DNA of 64,000 nt from Bordetella petrii (GCF_000067205.1 NC_010170.1:3782001-3846000); one strand, 5' to 3'; shown: positions 20,062 to 28,437, counted from the stretch's first letter. The notes: generated by a model from the letters alone, not told the origin. Made by a program: numbers and translations.

Positions 20062-21072
20062 ATGCCCATTTCCTTTTCCCGATCCCTTGCCCGGCCGAGC
20101 CGCCGCACCGCCCTGGCCGCCCTGCTGGCAGCCGCCGTGGCCGGCATCGCCCTGCCCGGCGCGCGTGCCCAGGCCGCCGACGCCTGGCCCGACCGGCCCA
20201 TCAAGGTCATCGTGCCCTACACCCCCGGCGGCGCCACCGACACCGTGACCCGCATCGTCATGGACAAGCTGTCGGCGCGGCTGGGCCAGAACATCATCAT
20301 CGAAAACAAGCCCGGCGCCAACAGCACGCTGGGTTCGTCCCTCGCCGCCAAGGCCGACCCCGACGGCTACACCTTCCTGAGCATGTTGCCGGCGTACGTC
20401 ATCAACACGCACCTGTACAAGCTGTCGTATTCGCCGTCACAGCTCGAACCGGTGGTGCATATGGCCGACCTGCCGCTGTTCCTGTTCGTGAGCAACGACC
20501 TGCCCGTGAAAACGCTGGGCGAGCTGGTCGAATACGGCCGCAAGCATCCCGACACGCTCACCTATGCCTCCAGCGGCACGGGCTCCAGCGCCCACCTGAC
20601 CGGCGCCGACTTCGCGCTGCAAGCCAAGCTGAAAATGACGCACGTGGCCTATAAGGGCAGCGCCCCCATCCTGACCGACCTGCTGGCCGGCCGCGTGTCG
20701 ATGGTGTTCGACCCGGTGCTGGTGCCCATGCAGTACGTCAAGCAAGGCAAGCTGAAGGTGCTGGCCTTCACCGGCAAGAAGCGCTGGCCCAACGAGCCCG
20801 ACGTGCCCACCATGGAAGAAGCCGGCTTCCCGGGCTTCGTGACCGGCTCGTGGGCCGGGCTGCTGGCGCCCACCGGCACGCCCAAGCCCATCATCGAGCG
20901 TATGGCCAAGGAAATCAGCGAGATCGTGCACGAGCCCGACGTCACCAAGAAGTTCCTCGACGCCGGGTTCCTGCCCACCGGCAGCACGCCGGCTGAATTC
21001 GCCGAGCTGATGCGCAACGATTCCGATCGCTACGCGAACATCATCAAGGAAGCCCACATCACCGTGAATTGA
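20062..21072 (+). CDS. Bug-family tripartite tricarboxylate transporter binding protein
   Basis: A 336-residue extracytoplasmic receptor of the Bug/TctC family. The signal peptide ends near residue 38 (GARAQAADAWPDRP). Mature hallmarks are IKVIVPYTPGGATDTVTR and NKPGANSTLGSSLAAKADPDGYT. GGCGGAGACAAACC precedes the ATG at 20062. No TctA/TctB membrane genes are nearby, as is common for Bordetella-type orphan Bugs. It precedes the CoA-transferase pair by 79 nt, so a carboxylate feeding that step is a reasonable ligand guess. Confidence 0.88.
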   Translation: MPISFSRSLARPSRRTALAALLAAAVAGIALPGARAQAADAWPDRPIKVIVPYTPGGATDTVTRIVMDKLSARLGQNIIIENKPGANSTLGSSLAAKADPDGYTFLSMLPAYVINTHLYKLSYSPSQLEPVVHMADLPLFLFVSNDLPVKTLGELVEYGRKHPDTLTYASSGTGSSAHLTGADFALQAKLKMTHVAYKGSAPILTDLLAGRVSMVFDPVLVPMQYVKQGKLKVLAFTGKKRWPNEPDVPTMEEAGFPGFVTGSWAGLLAPTGTPKPIIERMAKEISEIVHEPDVTKKFLDAGFLPTGSTPAEFAELMRNDSDRYANIIKEAHITVN

Positions 21073-21151
21073 GGCCACCCCGAAGCGCAGCGCGCGCGGC
21101 CCGGCAAGGGCGTGCGCGCTGCCAAACATCCATACCAGCGGGACGCGCACC

Positions 21152-21832
21152 ATGATCGATAAATTCGTGGCCTCGACCGCCGAGGCCGTGGCGGGCATTC
21201 ATGACGGCGCCACGTTGCTGGTCGGCGGGTTCGGCGGGGCTGGCATGCCCACCGACCTGATCGACGCGCTCATCGAGCAGGGCGCGCGCGAGCTCACGGT
21301 CGTCAACAACAATGCCGGCAACCACGAGACCGGCCTGGCGGCCCTGATCAAAGCCGGGCGCGTGCGCAAGATGATCTGTTCGTTTCCCAAGGCTTCGCAT
21401 TCGTGGGTGTTCGACGACCTGTACCGGCGCGGCCGCATCGAACTCGAATGCGTGCCGCAGGGCACGATCGCCGAGCGGCTGCGCGCCGCCGGCGCCGGCC
21501 TGGGCGGCTTCTACACGCCCACGGCCTACGGCACGGAACTGGCCGCCGGCAAGGAAACCCGCGAGATCGACGGACGCCACTATGTGTTCGAAAAGCCCCT
21601 GCACGGCGACTTCGCACTGGTGCAGGCCGACCGCGCCGACCGCTGGGGCAACCTGACCTACCGCATGAGCGCGCGCAATTTCGGTCCGGTGATGTGCATG
21701 GCCGCGGCCACCACCATCGTGCAGGTGCGCCAGCGCGTCGAGCTCGGCGAACTGTCGCCCGAAGCCATCGTGACGCCGGGCATCTTCGTGCACCGGGTGG
21801 CGGTCGTGGCCGAACCCGCCTTTTCGAGCTGA
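21152..21832 (+). CDS. 3-oxoacid CoA-transferase, alpha subunit (PcaI/ScoA-like)
   Basis: A 226-residue family I CoA-transferase alpha subunit. The glycine-rich CoA-binding motif is LLVGGFGGAGMPTDLIDAL near residues 23-41. It forms a heteromer with the next gene and moves CoA from succinyl-CoA to a 3-oxoacid. The IclR gene downstream resembles PcaR/PobR regulators, which favours 3-oxoadipate over acetoacetate. No thiolase (PcaF) gene is in the window. Confidence 0.88.
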   Translation: MIDKFVASTAEAVAGIHDGATLLVGGFGGAGMPTDLIDALIEQGARELTVVNNNAGNHETGLAALIKAGRVRKMICSFPKASHSWVFDDLYRRGRIELECVPQGTIAERLRAAGAGLGGFYTPTAYGTELAAGKETREIDGRHYVFEKPLHGDFALVQADRADRWGNLTYRMSARNFGPVMCMAAATTIVQVRQRVELGELSPEAIVTPGIFVHRVAVVAEPAFSS

Positions 21833-21839
21833 ACAGGCC

Positions 21840-22496
21840 ATGAACACGACGCAGACTCTCCAGCCCCTGACCCGCGAACAACTGGCGCGGCGCGTGGCGC
21901 GCGACATTCCCGACGGCAGCTACGTGAACCTGGGCATCGGCATGCCGGTGCTGATCGCGGCCCACTTGCCGGCCGGCCGCGAGATCGTACTGCACAGCGA
22001 GAACGGCATTCTGGGCATGGGGCCGCCGCCGGCGCCCGAGGCCGCCGACCGCGACCTGATCAACGCCGGCAAGCAACCCGTCACGCTGCTGGCGGGCGGC
22101 GCATTTTTTCACCACGCCGATTCGTTCGCCATGATGCGCGGCGGTCATCTCGACATCTGCGTCATGGGCGGCATGCAGGTATCGGCGGCCGGCGACCTGG
22201 CCAACTGGTCGCTGGGCCGCGCCGGCGAGCCGCCCGCGGTGGGCGGCGCCATGGATCTGGCGGTGGGCGCGCGGCGCGTCTACATCATGATGGATCACAA
22301 CGCCAAGGACGGCACGCCGAAAATCGTGCAGCGCTGCACCCTGCCCCTGACCGGCGCCGGCGTGGTCAGCCGCATCTACACCGACCTGGCCGTCATCGAC
22401 GTCACGCCCGACGGGCTGGTGGTTCGCGATATGATCGACGGCCTCACTTTGCCAATGCTGCAGTCGCGCACCGGAGCGCCGCTGCGCGCCGCCTGA
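21840..22496 (+). CDS. 3-oxoacid CoA-transferase, beta subunit (PcaJ/ScoB-like)
   Basis: A 218-residue beta subunit that carries the catalytic glutamate in the family motif SENGILGMGP (about residue 52). Together with the alpha subunit 7 nt upstream it makes a complete enzyme. Its stop overlaps the IclR start by one base, so the three are one operon. 3-oxoadipate is the favoured substrate from context; acetoacetate remains possible. Confidence 0.88.
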   Translation: MNTTQTLQPLTREQLARRVARDIPDGSYVNLGIGMPVLIAAHLPAGREIVLHSENGILGMGPPPAPEAADRDLINAGKQPVTLLAGGAFFHHADSFAMMRGGHLDICVMGGMQVSAAGDLANWSLGRAGEPPAVGGAMDLAVGARRVYIMMDHNAKDGTPKIVQRCTLPLTGAGVVSRIYTDLAVIDVTPDGLVVRDMIDGLTLPMLQSRTGAPLRAA

Positions 22497-23323
22497 TGCG
22501 CAACCCGCCTCCTCCGCCCGATTACGCCGCACCGCTGCCCGCCGACGAACATCCCGACCGGTTCCGCGGCGACCCCGACTTCATGCTGACGCTGTCGCGC
22601 GGGCTGCGCGTGATCCGCGCCTTCGGCGAGCGCCGCTACCCGCAGACCGCCGCCGATCTCAGCCGGCGCGCCGGCCTGCCGCGCGCCGTCACGCAGCGCT
22701 GCCTGCATACGCTGATCCGGCTGGGTTTCGCCGAGCAGCAGGGCCGGCATTATGTGCTGACGCCGCTGATACTCAGCCTGGGCCATGCGTATTTTTCGTC
22801 CACGCCGTTCGTGTCGCTGGCCCAGCCGGTGCTGGAAGAGCTGAGCGCGACGGTAAACGAGACCTGCGCGCTGGCCATCATGGAAGGCAACGAGGTGCTG
22901 TACCTGGCGCGTTCGGAAGTGCACCGCATCCTGGCCACCACGCTGGGCCTCGGTAGCCGCCTACCGGCCTACTGCACCACCATCGGACGCGTAATGCTGG
23001 CGCAACTGTCGCCGGCCGCGCTCGACCGTTATTTCGACACCGTAGAACTCGCGCCGTACACCGAATTCACCGAAACCTCGCCCGCGCGCCTGCGCGAAAT
23101 CATCGCCAAAGTGCGCGAGCAGGGTTACGCGGTGGTAGACCAGGAACTGGACCTGAACGTGCGCGCCATCGGCGTGCCGGTGCGCGCGGCCAGCGGGCGG
23201 GCCTGCGGCGGCCTGAACGTCAGCGTCAAGTCGCCGCGCATACCGCTGGCGCGGTTTACCAGTGAATTCCTGGCGCCCATGCAGGCGGCCGCCGACAAGC
23301 TGGGGCAGTTTCTGGTGCTGTAG
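22496..23323 (+). CDS. IclR-family regulator (PcaR/PobR-like)
   Basis: A 275-residue IclR protein. An N-terminal winged helix-turn-helix (TAADLSRRAGLPRAVTQRCLHTL) is followed by the IclR effector domain (LYLARSEVHRILATTLGLGSRLPAYCTTIGRVMLA). That LGxGSRLPAYCTxxGRVxLA block is typical of PcaR/PobR/CatR regulators of aromatic catabolism. It overlaps the CoA-transferase beta gene by one base and probably regulates that operon. It converges with sua5, 12 nt away. Confidence 0.87.
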   Translation: MRNPPPPPDYAAPLPADEHPDRFRGDPDFMLTLSRGLRVIRAFGERRYPQTAADLSRRAGLPRAVTQRCLHTLIRLGFAEQQGRHYVLTPLILSLGHAYFSSTPFVSLAQPVLEELSATVNETCALAIMEGNEVLYLARSEVHRILATTLGLGSRLPAYCTTIGRVMLAQLSPAALDRYFDTVELAPYTEFTETSPARLREIIAKVREQGYAVVDQELDLNVRAIGVPVRAASGRACGGLNVSVKSPRIPLARFTSEFLAPMQAAADKLGQFLVL

Positions 23324-23335
23324 CGGCGCGCGCCG

Positions 23336-24394
23336 TCAGGTGCCCGGCAGGCCGCTGGTGTCCAGGGTAAAGGCCGCGGCGGCGCGCCCGATGCGGTCGT
23401 TCACCGCCCGCCAGGCATCGTCGGCCGGCGGCGCCTGCACCAGAATGCGCGCATAGCCGCCGCCGTCGAGATCGCGCAGCATGGTGTACAGCGCCTGGGC
23501 ATAGCGGCCGGCGTCGTCGGGCACCTGGCGCCAGGCCACGCGCGCGTCCAGCTCCGCGGGCGCCGCGCCGAACGCCACGATGGCCACGCGCCCGGCGGGC
23601 AGGCCCCGCCCGCGCGCCGCGTCCATCAGGTGTTGCGTCGTCATCAATTCCAGCGGCGTGTGCGGCGCGTAATGCGCCTTCAGGGTGCCCGAGGCGCGCG
23701 GCGCGGCGGCATCTGGCATGGCCACCGGCATGTCCAGCACGGCCTCGATCTGCGCGGGCGTGACGTGGCCGGGGCGCAGCAGCACCGGCCCCACGCCCTG
23801 TTCGAGCCGCGACAGGTCGACGATGGTGGACTCGATGCCCACCTGCGCCGGCCCGCCATCCAGCACGGGCATGCCCTGCGCCACCTCTTGCGGAAACTCG
23901 CCGCGCACGTGCTCGGCCCGGGTGGGCGATACATGCCCGAACTTGTTGGCCGACGGCGCGGCCACGCCGCCATGGCCGCCCGGCTTGCCTGCCGCGAAGG
24001 CGCGCAGCAGCGCCTGCGCCACGGGGTGCGAAGGGCAGCGCAAGCCGATGCTGTCTTGCCCGCCGCTGACCGCCGCGCCGGCATGCGGCGCGCGCGGCAA
24101 AATGAGCGTCAGCGGGCCGGGCCAGAAGGCGTCGATCAGTTGGCGGGCCGCGGGAGAAATGTTGCGGACCCAGTAACCCAGGTCGGCGCCCGGCGCCACG
24201 TGCACGATCACCGGGTGGTTCGACGGCCGGCCCTTGGCGGCATAGATGCGCGCCACCGCTTCGGGGTTCTGCGCGTCGGCCCCCAGGCCGTATACGGTTT
24301 CGGTGGGAAACGCGACCAGCTCGCCGGCCAGCAGGCGCTCGGCTGCGCGGGCGATGGCCGCCGCGTCGGGCAAGGCGTGATCAGGCTGGGACAT
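23336..24394 (-). CDS. L-threonylcarbamoyladenylate synthase, Sua5 type
   Basis: A 352-residue Sua5/YrdC/YwlC protein that makes threonylcarbamoyl-AMP for the t6A37 tRNA modification. The YrdC domain covers about residues 12-205 (FPTETVYGLGADA, KGRPSNHPVIVHV, SANKFGHVSPT). The C-terminal Sua5 domain starts after the linker SGTLKAHYAPHTP. The length marks it as Sua5-type rather than the short TsaC. It lies 6 nt after purK, last of a purE-purK-sua5 operon. Confidence 0.92.
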   Translation of the reverse strand: MSQPDHALPDAAAIARAAERLLAGELVAFPTETVYGLGADAQNPEAVARIYAAKGRPSNHPVIVHVAPGADLGYWVRNISPAARQLIDAFWPGPLTLILPRAPHAGAAVSGGQDSIGLRCPSHPVAQALLRAFAAGKPGGHGGVAAPSANKFGHVSPTRAEHVRGEFPQEVAQGMPVLDGGPAQVGIESTIVDLSRLEQGVGPVLLRPGHVTPAQIEAVLDMPVAMPDAAAPRASGTLKAHYAPHTPLELMTTQHLMDAARGRGLPAGRVAIVAFGAAPAELDARVAWRQVPDDAGRYAQALYTMLRDLDGGGYARILVQAPPADDAWRAVNDRIGRAAAAFTLDTSGLPGT

Positions 24395-24400
24395 GGCAGC

Positions 24401-25591
24401 TTACTCGGGCGCGGCCATGCCCAGCGCCGCCGCGACGCGCGCGGCGTCGGCGCGGGCCTGTTGCAGCGTGTCGCCCACCACGGTGACGTGGCCCATCTTG
24501 CGGCCGCGCCGCGGCTCGTGCTTGCCGTACAGATGCAGCTTGGCCGAAGGCACGGCCAGCGCGGCCGCCCAGTCGGGCTCGCGCGCCGCCGTGGCGCCCG
24601 GTTCGAACCAGACGTCGCCCAGAATGTTCAGCATCACGGCCGGCGCCAGCAGCGCCGTGCTGCCCAGCGGCAGGCCGGCCATCGCGCGCGCCTGTTGCTC
24701 GAACTGGCTGGTGACACAGGCGTCGATGGTGTAGTGGCCGCTGTTATGCGGCCGGGGGGCGATCTCGTTGACCACCAGGCTGCCGTCGGTCAGCACGAAG
24801 AACTCCACGCACAGCACGCCGTGATAGCCCAGGCCGCTTGCGATGGCGCGCGCCGCCTCGGTGGCCTGCGCCTGCCGCCGCGCATGGGCGGCGTCGCCAT
24901 CGCCGGCCGCCACCGTGGACACCGCGAGAATGCCGTCCCGGTGCAGGTTGCGCGCCACCGGGAACACCACGTCGGCGCCGTCGAAGCCGCGCGCCAGCAC
25001 GACCGAGATTTCGTAGTCGAGCGGCATCAGGGCTTCAAGCACGCACGGCACGCCGCCGAAACCGTCGAAGGCGGCCAGCGCTTCGGCGCGCGTGCCCACG
25101 CGCGCCTGGCCCTTGCCGTCGTAACCCAGCCGGGCCACTTTCAGGATGCCGGGAAACAGCGCGTCGGGCGCGGCCTGCAGGTCTTGCGTCGTGCGAATGG
25201 CGGCATGCGGCGCCACTGGAATGCCCTGCGCGGCGATGAAGGTTTTTTCGGCAATGCGGTCTTGCACGATGGCCACCGCGTCGGCCGCCGGGCTGACCCG
25301 GCACTGCGCCGCAAGGGTTCGCAGGCTGTCGGCCGGCACGTTTTCGAATTCGGTGGTCACGGCGCGGCAAAGCTGCGCCAGCTGGGCCAGGCCGTCCGCG
25401 TCATCGTAGGCGGCCTGGATGTGGCGGTCGGCCACCATGGCGGCCGGGCCGTCGGCGGCGGGGTCGAGCACGGCGACCCGATAGCCCAGGCTTTGCGCGG
25501 CGTGGCAAAACATGCGGCCCAGTTGGCCGCCGCCCAGCAAGCCCAGCCAGCCGCCGGGCGCGATCGTGAAAGAATCAGTGGATGAAGTCAT
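24401..25591 (-). CDS. purK: N5-carboxyaminoimidazole ribonucleotide synthase
   Basis: A 396-residue ATP-grasp enzyme that converts AIR, bicarbonate and ATP to N5-CAIR in purine synthesis. The N-terminal GWLGLLGGGQLGRMF motif and the ATP-grasp core (GYDGKGQARVGTRAEA, CVEFFVLTDGSLVVNEIAPRPHNSGHYT) are diagnostic. It sits between purE (35 nt upstream) and sua5 (6 nt downstream), all on the minus strand. Confidence 0.95.
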   Translation of the reverse strand: MTSSTDSFTIAPGGWLGLLGGGQLGRMFCHAAQSLGYRVAVLDPAADGPAAMVADRHIQAAYDDADGLAQLAQLCRAVTTEFENVPADSLRTLAAQCRVSPAADAVAIVQDRIAEKTFIAAQGIPVAPHAAIRTTQDLQAAPDALFPGILKVARLGYDGKGQARVGTRAEALAAFDGFGGVPCVLEALMPLDYEISVVLARGFDGADVVFPVARNLHRDGILAVSTVAAGDGDAAHARRQAQATEAARAIASGLGYHGVLCVEFFVLTDGSLVVNEIAPRPHNSGHYTIDACVTSQFEQQARAMAGLPLGSTALLAPAVMLNILGDVWFEPGATAAREPDWAAALAVPSAKLHLYGKHEPRRGRKMGHVTVVGDTLQQARADAARVAAALGMAAPE

Positions 25592-25626
25592 ACGGATGGC
25601 GCGCCCGGTGCGGGCGCGTGGCTAGG

Positions 25627-26148
25627 TCAGGGCTGCGGGGGCACCACCATGTTGCGGGCCGTTTCGGTCTGGCGCGCGCGAAACGCCAGCAACTGGCGAT
25701 GCAGGGCATCGTCGGTGGCGGCAAGCGTGGCGATGACGTGCAGCGCCGCGTTGGCCGCGCCTGCCTCGCCAATGGCGAAGGTGGCCACCGGCACGCCCTT
25801 GGGCATCTGCACGATGGACAGCAGCGAGTCTTCGCCGCGCAGGTAGCGCGAGGGCACGGGCACCCCGAACACCGGCACTTCGGTCAGGGCGGCCATCATG
25901 CCAGGCAGGTGGGCCGCGCCGCCCGCGCCGGCAATAATGCCGCGCAGGCCGCGCGCGCGCGCCGTGGCGCCGTAGTCGGCCATGTCTTGCGGCATGCGGT
26001 GGGCCGAGATGACGCGGGTTTCGTGCGGCACGCCGAATTCTTCCAGCATGGTCACGGCGTGTTTCATGATGTCCCAGTCGCTGGAGGAACCCATGATCAC
26101 GCCCACCACGGGAGTGGCCGGCGCTAAGGCGGAGGAAGTCGTCGTCAT
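25627..26148 (-). CDS. purE: N5-carboxyaminoimidazole ribonucleotide mutase
   Basis: A 173-residue class I PurE that converts N5-CAIR to CAIR. The motifs GSSSDWDIMKHAV and SAHRMPQDM are characteristic, as is the active-site loop GAGGAAHLPGM. It is the first gene of purE-purK-sua5. Confidence 0.95.
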   Translation of the reverse strand: MTTTSSALAPATPVVGVIMGSSSDWDIMKHAVTMLEEFGVPHETRVISAHRMPQDMADYGATARARGLRGIIAGAGGAAHLPGMMAALTEVPVFGVPVPSRYLRGEDSLLSIVQMPKGVPVATFAIGEAGAANAALHVIATLAATDDALHRQLLAFRARQTETARNMVVPPQP

Positions 26149-26250
26149 GGCAAGATCGGCAAGGCAGAAGGCGGGCGGGCACCGGGCCGTGGCGCGGCGG
26201 GCGGGAAACCCGGTATTTTACCCGGCCTGGCCGCGCGGCGCGCCCGGCGC

Positions 26251-26285
26251 GCCCTGCAACCGCCCTGCAACCGCCCTGCAACCGC
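26251..26285. repeat. 11-bp triplicate repeat at the dsbB 3' boundary
   Basis: Three exact copies of GCCCTGCAACC (26251-26261, 26262-26272, 26273-26283) end one base or so before the dsbB-like stop codon at 26286. It lies in the 137-bp gap downstream of dsbB and upstream of purE. No function is evident. Confidence 0.85.
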
Positions 26286-26864
26286 CTAAGAACCGCTGCC
26301 GGCCGGCGCCGCGGCGGGCGCCAGCAAGGCGCCCTCGCACTCGCCCAGCCCGCATTCCAGCGAGGTAGCGGCGACGTTGACCAGGATGGCCAGCAGGAAC
26401 AGCCCCATGACGATCAGGGCGGGCAGCGCGACGGGTTTCTTCAGGGCGTTGTCGCCCCATTTGCGATCGGCCGCGAGCATCAGCACGCAAAACGCCAGCA
26501 GCGCGCAAAAGGCCAGGAAAGCCCAGGAATGGATGGACAGGCCGAACAGCGGCGGCCCGCTGGGCGGCTCGCCCGCGCTTGCCTGTGCCAGCAATTGGTT
26601 GCCGGCCGCCACCAGGCCGCCCAGCGAGGCGGCGATCACCATCGCATAGTGCAATGGCGAAGGGCCCAGGCGAATATTCAACAGCAGCCCCACCCCGGCC
26701 ATGACGAAGGCCGCGCGCTGCAGCAGGCACAGCGGGCAAGGAGCGGCGTCGAACAGCAACTGCCAGGCGAATGCCACATACAGCAGAATGCTGATGCCCA
26801 GCAACGCCACGGTATTGATAATGCGCGAACCGCGCGCGGGGTTCAGCGAAAAGATCACGCTCAT
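26286..26864 (-). CDS. DsbB-like disulfide bond formation protein
   Basis: A 192-residue membrane protein of the DsbB family, which reoxidises DsbA-like thiol oxidases through quinone. The first redox pair is in APCPLCLLQR (C43, C46), right after helix 1. The second pair is C171-C176 (LECGLGEC) and lies after a fifth helix near the C-terminus, not between helices 3 and 4 as in E. coli DsbB. That layout, plus a DUF5993 partner 9 nt upstream, suggests a variant branch. Several cysteines also lie within helix 4 (C120, C126). Confidence 0.85.
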   Translation of the reverse strand: MSVIFSLNPARGSRIINTVALLGISILLYVAFAWQLLFDAAPCPLCLLQRAAFVMAGVGLLLNIRLGPSPLHYAMVIAASLGGLVAAGNQLLAQASAGEPPSGPPLFGLSIHSWAFLAFCALLAFCVLMLAADRKWGDNALKKPVALPALIVMGLFLLAILVNVAATSLECGLGECEGALLAPAAAPAGSGS

Positions 26865-26873
26865 TCAGAGCGG

Positions 26874-27032
26874 CTACAGGGCCAGCAAGAGCGGCTCGGC
26901 CAGGTGCACGCGGGCGCCGGCCACAAAGATCAGCAGCGTGGCCAGCCACAGGGTGAAGCAGGGGCGGCGCTTGCCGAGCATGCCGAACCACACCGCCAGG
27001 GCGCTGGTCAGAAAGGGCATCATCATGATCAT
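26874..27032 (-). CDS. DUF5993 family small membrane protein
   Basis: A 52-residue protein with two hydrophobic segments separated by a basic turn (GKRRP): MPFLTSALAVWFGMLG and FTLWLATLLIFVAG. It matches the short DUF5993 proteins typically encoded beside dsbB-like genes. Four in-frame ATGs lie close together (27032, 27026, 27023, 27020). GGAGG is 10 nt before the first and inside a palindrome. It lies 9 nt upstream of the DsbB-like gene, so probably one operon. Function unknown; perhaps a helper of the disulfide pathway. Confidence 0.75.
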   Translation of the reverse strand: MIMMMPFLTSALAVWFGMLGKRRPCFTLWLATLLIFVAGARVHLAEPLLLAL

Positions 27033-27034
27033 GG

Positions 27035-27059
27035 CGATCGATCCTCCGGAGGTCGATCG
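27035..27059. promoter_or_regulatory. 25-bp palindrome covering the DUF5993-dsbB ribosome site
   Basis: The arms CGATCGA and TCGATCG enclose CCTCCGGAGG, making a 12-bp inverted repeat with one bulged T. The GGAGG on the minus strand is the likely ribosome binding site of the DUF5993 gene. As DNA this looks like an operator; as RNA it could mask the ribosome site. Either role is inferred. Confidence 0.5.
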
Positions 27060-27155
27060 TTACGATACGAAATATTGCGTTGCGCTGGCGGGCAAACAAG
27101 CCGGGCAAAGCGCCCTACTTCGCGCGATTGGCGAAGCGACACCCGGCGTTTGGCA

Positions 27156-27186
27156 GGTGTCAGGCTCCCGTGGGCCGCCTGACACC
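27156..27186. terminator. GGTGTCAGGC-type hairpin after purC
   Basis: GGTGTCAGGC (27156-27165) pairs with GCCTGACACC (27177-27186) over a 11-nt loop, starting 6 nt past the purC stop. It belongs to the dispersed hairpin family seen at 15764, 55853, 58658 and 58865. Position fits a terminator, although no T-run follows. Confidence 0.5.
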
Positions 27187-27192
27187 CGAGGG

Positions 27193-28074
27193 TCAGGCCA
27201 CCAGGCGGTCGAGCGCCTCGCGGTACTTCGCGGCGGTCTTTTGCAGGACTTCCTGCGGCAGGCGGGGAGCCGGCGGGGTCTTGTCCCAGTCTTGGGTTTC
27301 CAGCCAGTCGCGCACGAACTGCTTGTCGAACGACGGGGGGCTGATGCCCACGCGATAGCCGTCGGCCGGCCAGAAACGCGACGAGTCGGGGGTAAGCACT
27401 TCGTCCATCAGGTACAGGGTGCCGTCGTCATCCAGGCCGAACTCGAACTTGGTGTCGGCAATGATGATGCCCTTGGTGGCGGCGAACTGAGCCGCCTCGG
27501 TGTACAGGCGCAGGGTCACGTCGCGGATGCGCTCGGCCATCTCCTGGCCGACTTCCCTGACCACATGGGCGAAGTCGACATTTTCGTCGTGCATGCCGAA
27601 TTCGGCCTTGGCCGCCGGCGTGAAAATCGGCTGGGGCAGCTTGCTGGCCTGCTGCAGGCCGGCCGGCAGCGCAATGCCGCAAACGGCGCCAGTGGCCTGG
27701 TAGTCTTTCCAGCCTGAGCCGATCAGGTAGCCGCGCGCCACGGCCTCGACCAGGATCGGCTTCAGGCGCTTGACCACCACGGCGCGGCCGCGCACCTGGT
27801 CGAGCTCGTCGGGCGCCACCACGTCTTCGGGCCGCACGCCGGTGGAATGGTTGGGCAAAATATGCGCCAGCTTGTTCAGCCAGAACTCGGTCAGCTCGGT
27901 CAGCACCTGGCCCTTGCCGGGGATCGGGTCGTCAAGAATCACGTCGAACGCGGAAATGCGGTCGGAAGCGACGATCAAGAGCTTGTCGTCGCCCACCGCG
28001 TACATGTCGCGCACTTTGCCGCGACCCAGTAGCGGCAGGGACTTGATGCTGGATTGGTGCAGGGCGGAAGTCAC
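27193..28074 (-). CDS. purC: SAICAR synthase
   Basis: A 293-residue phosphoribosylaminoimidazole-succinocarboxamide synthase that joins CAIR and aspartate in purine synthesis. Motifs include GRGKVRDMYAVGDDKLLIVASDRISAFD, the central ARGYLIGSGWKDY, and DTKFEFGLD. I choose the GTG at 28074 (protein begins MTSALHQSSIKSLP), which fits family length; an ATG at 28101 would add nine residues. The ribosome site is weak for both. Not adjacent to purEK; a DUF5993-dsbB pair lies between. Confidence 0.92.
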   Translation of the reverse strand: MTSALHQSSIKSLPLLGRGKVRDMYAVGDDKLLIVASDRISAFDVILDDPIPGKGQVLTELTEFWLNKLAHILPNHSTGVRPEDVVAPDELDQVRGRAVVVKRLKPILVEAVARGYLIGSGWKDYQATGAVCGIALPAGLQQASKLPQPIFTPAAKAEFGMHDENVDFAHVVREVGQEMAERIRDVTLRLYTEAAQFAATKGIIIADTKFEFGLDDDGTLYLMDEVLTPDSSRFWPADGYRVGISPPSFDKQFVRDWLETQDWDKTPPAPRLPQEVLQKTAAKYREALDRLVA

Positions 28075-28126
28075 GAATCGGCCTATGGGAAAAATGAGCA
28101 TAGATTACTGCAAATGTTCTTGCCCC

Positions 28127-28261
28127 GTCCCGCGGCTTCCCCTTGGGCGGGGGGCGGCGCCCGTGCGCCGGACTCGGGCGCAACCAGGCGCCCTCGGCCT
28201 GCTGCGCAGGCTGCCCCGCCGCCCAACGCGCCGCCCCCCGCCCAAGGGAAAGCCGCGGGAC
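28127..28261. repeat. Family 1 covarying hairpin element, copy 1
   Basis: A 135-bp element. Arms 28127-28160 and 28228-28261 are complementary at 33 of 34 positions and enclose a 67-nt core (28161-28227). The same core, with its right half (CTGCTGCGCAGGCTGCCCCG and on to AAC) identical, occurs at 37864 and 55994, but there the arms have different sequences that also self-pair. The copy lies in the 363-bp gap between the divergent purC and GFA genes. It is preceded by TTCTTGCCCC, shared with copy 3. No coding potential. Confidence 0.85.
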
Positions 28262-28437
28262 TACGGTGGCGTGACATTGGGCCGTTATCCCGCGCAATGC
28301 CTTCATTCAATGCAAGACGCTGCGAGCCAGGGCGTGCACCGGGGGGCCCAAAAACGCAATGAGCACTCAACGAACTTGAACAGCCCCCAAAAAACCCGCA
28401 TCGTTTAGCCTACCCACATTTTCATCCAGGACCCCTC

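Noticed and set aside
23630..25585. A 651-codon plus-strand open frame over sua5-purK
   Set aside because: Antisense to two well-identified genes; H/R/G-rich shadow translation.
28127..28261. Reading family 1 elements as ordinary intrinsic terminators
   Set aside because: No T-run follows, stems exceed 25 bp with a 67-nt conserved core, and two copies lie in divergent promoter regions where no transcript ends.
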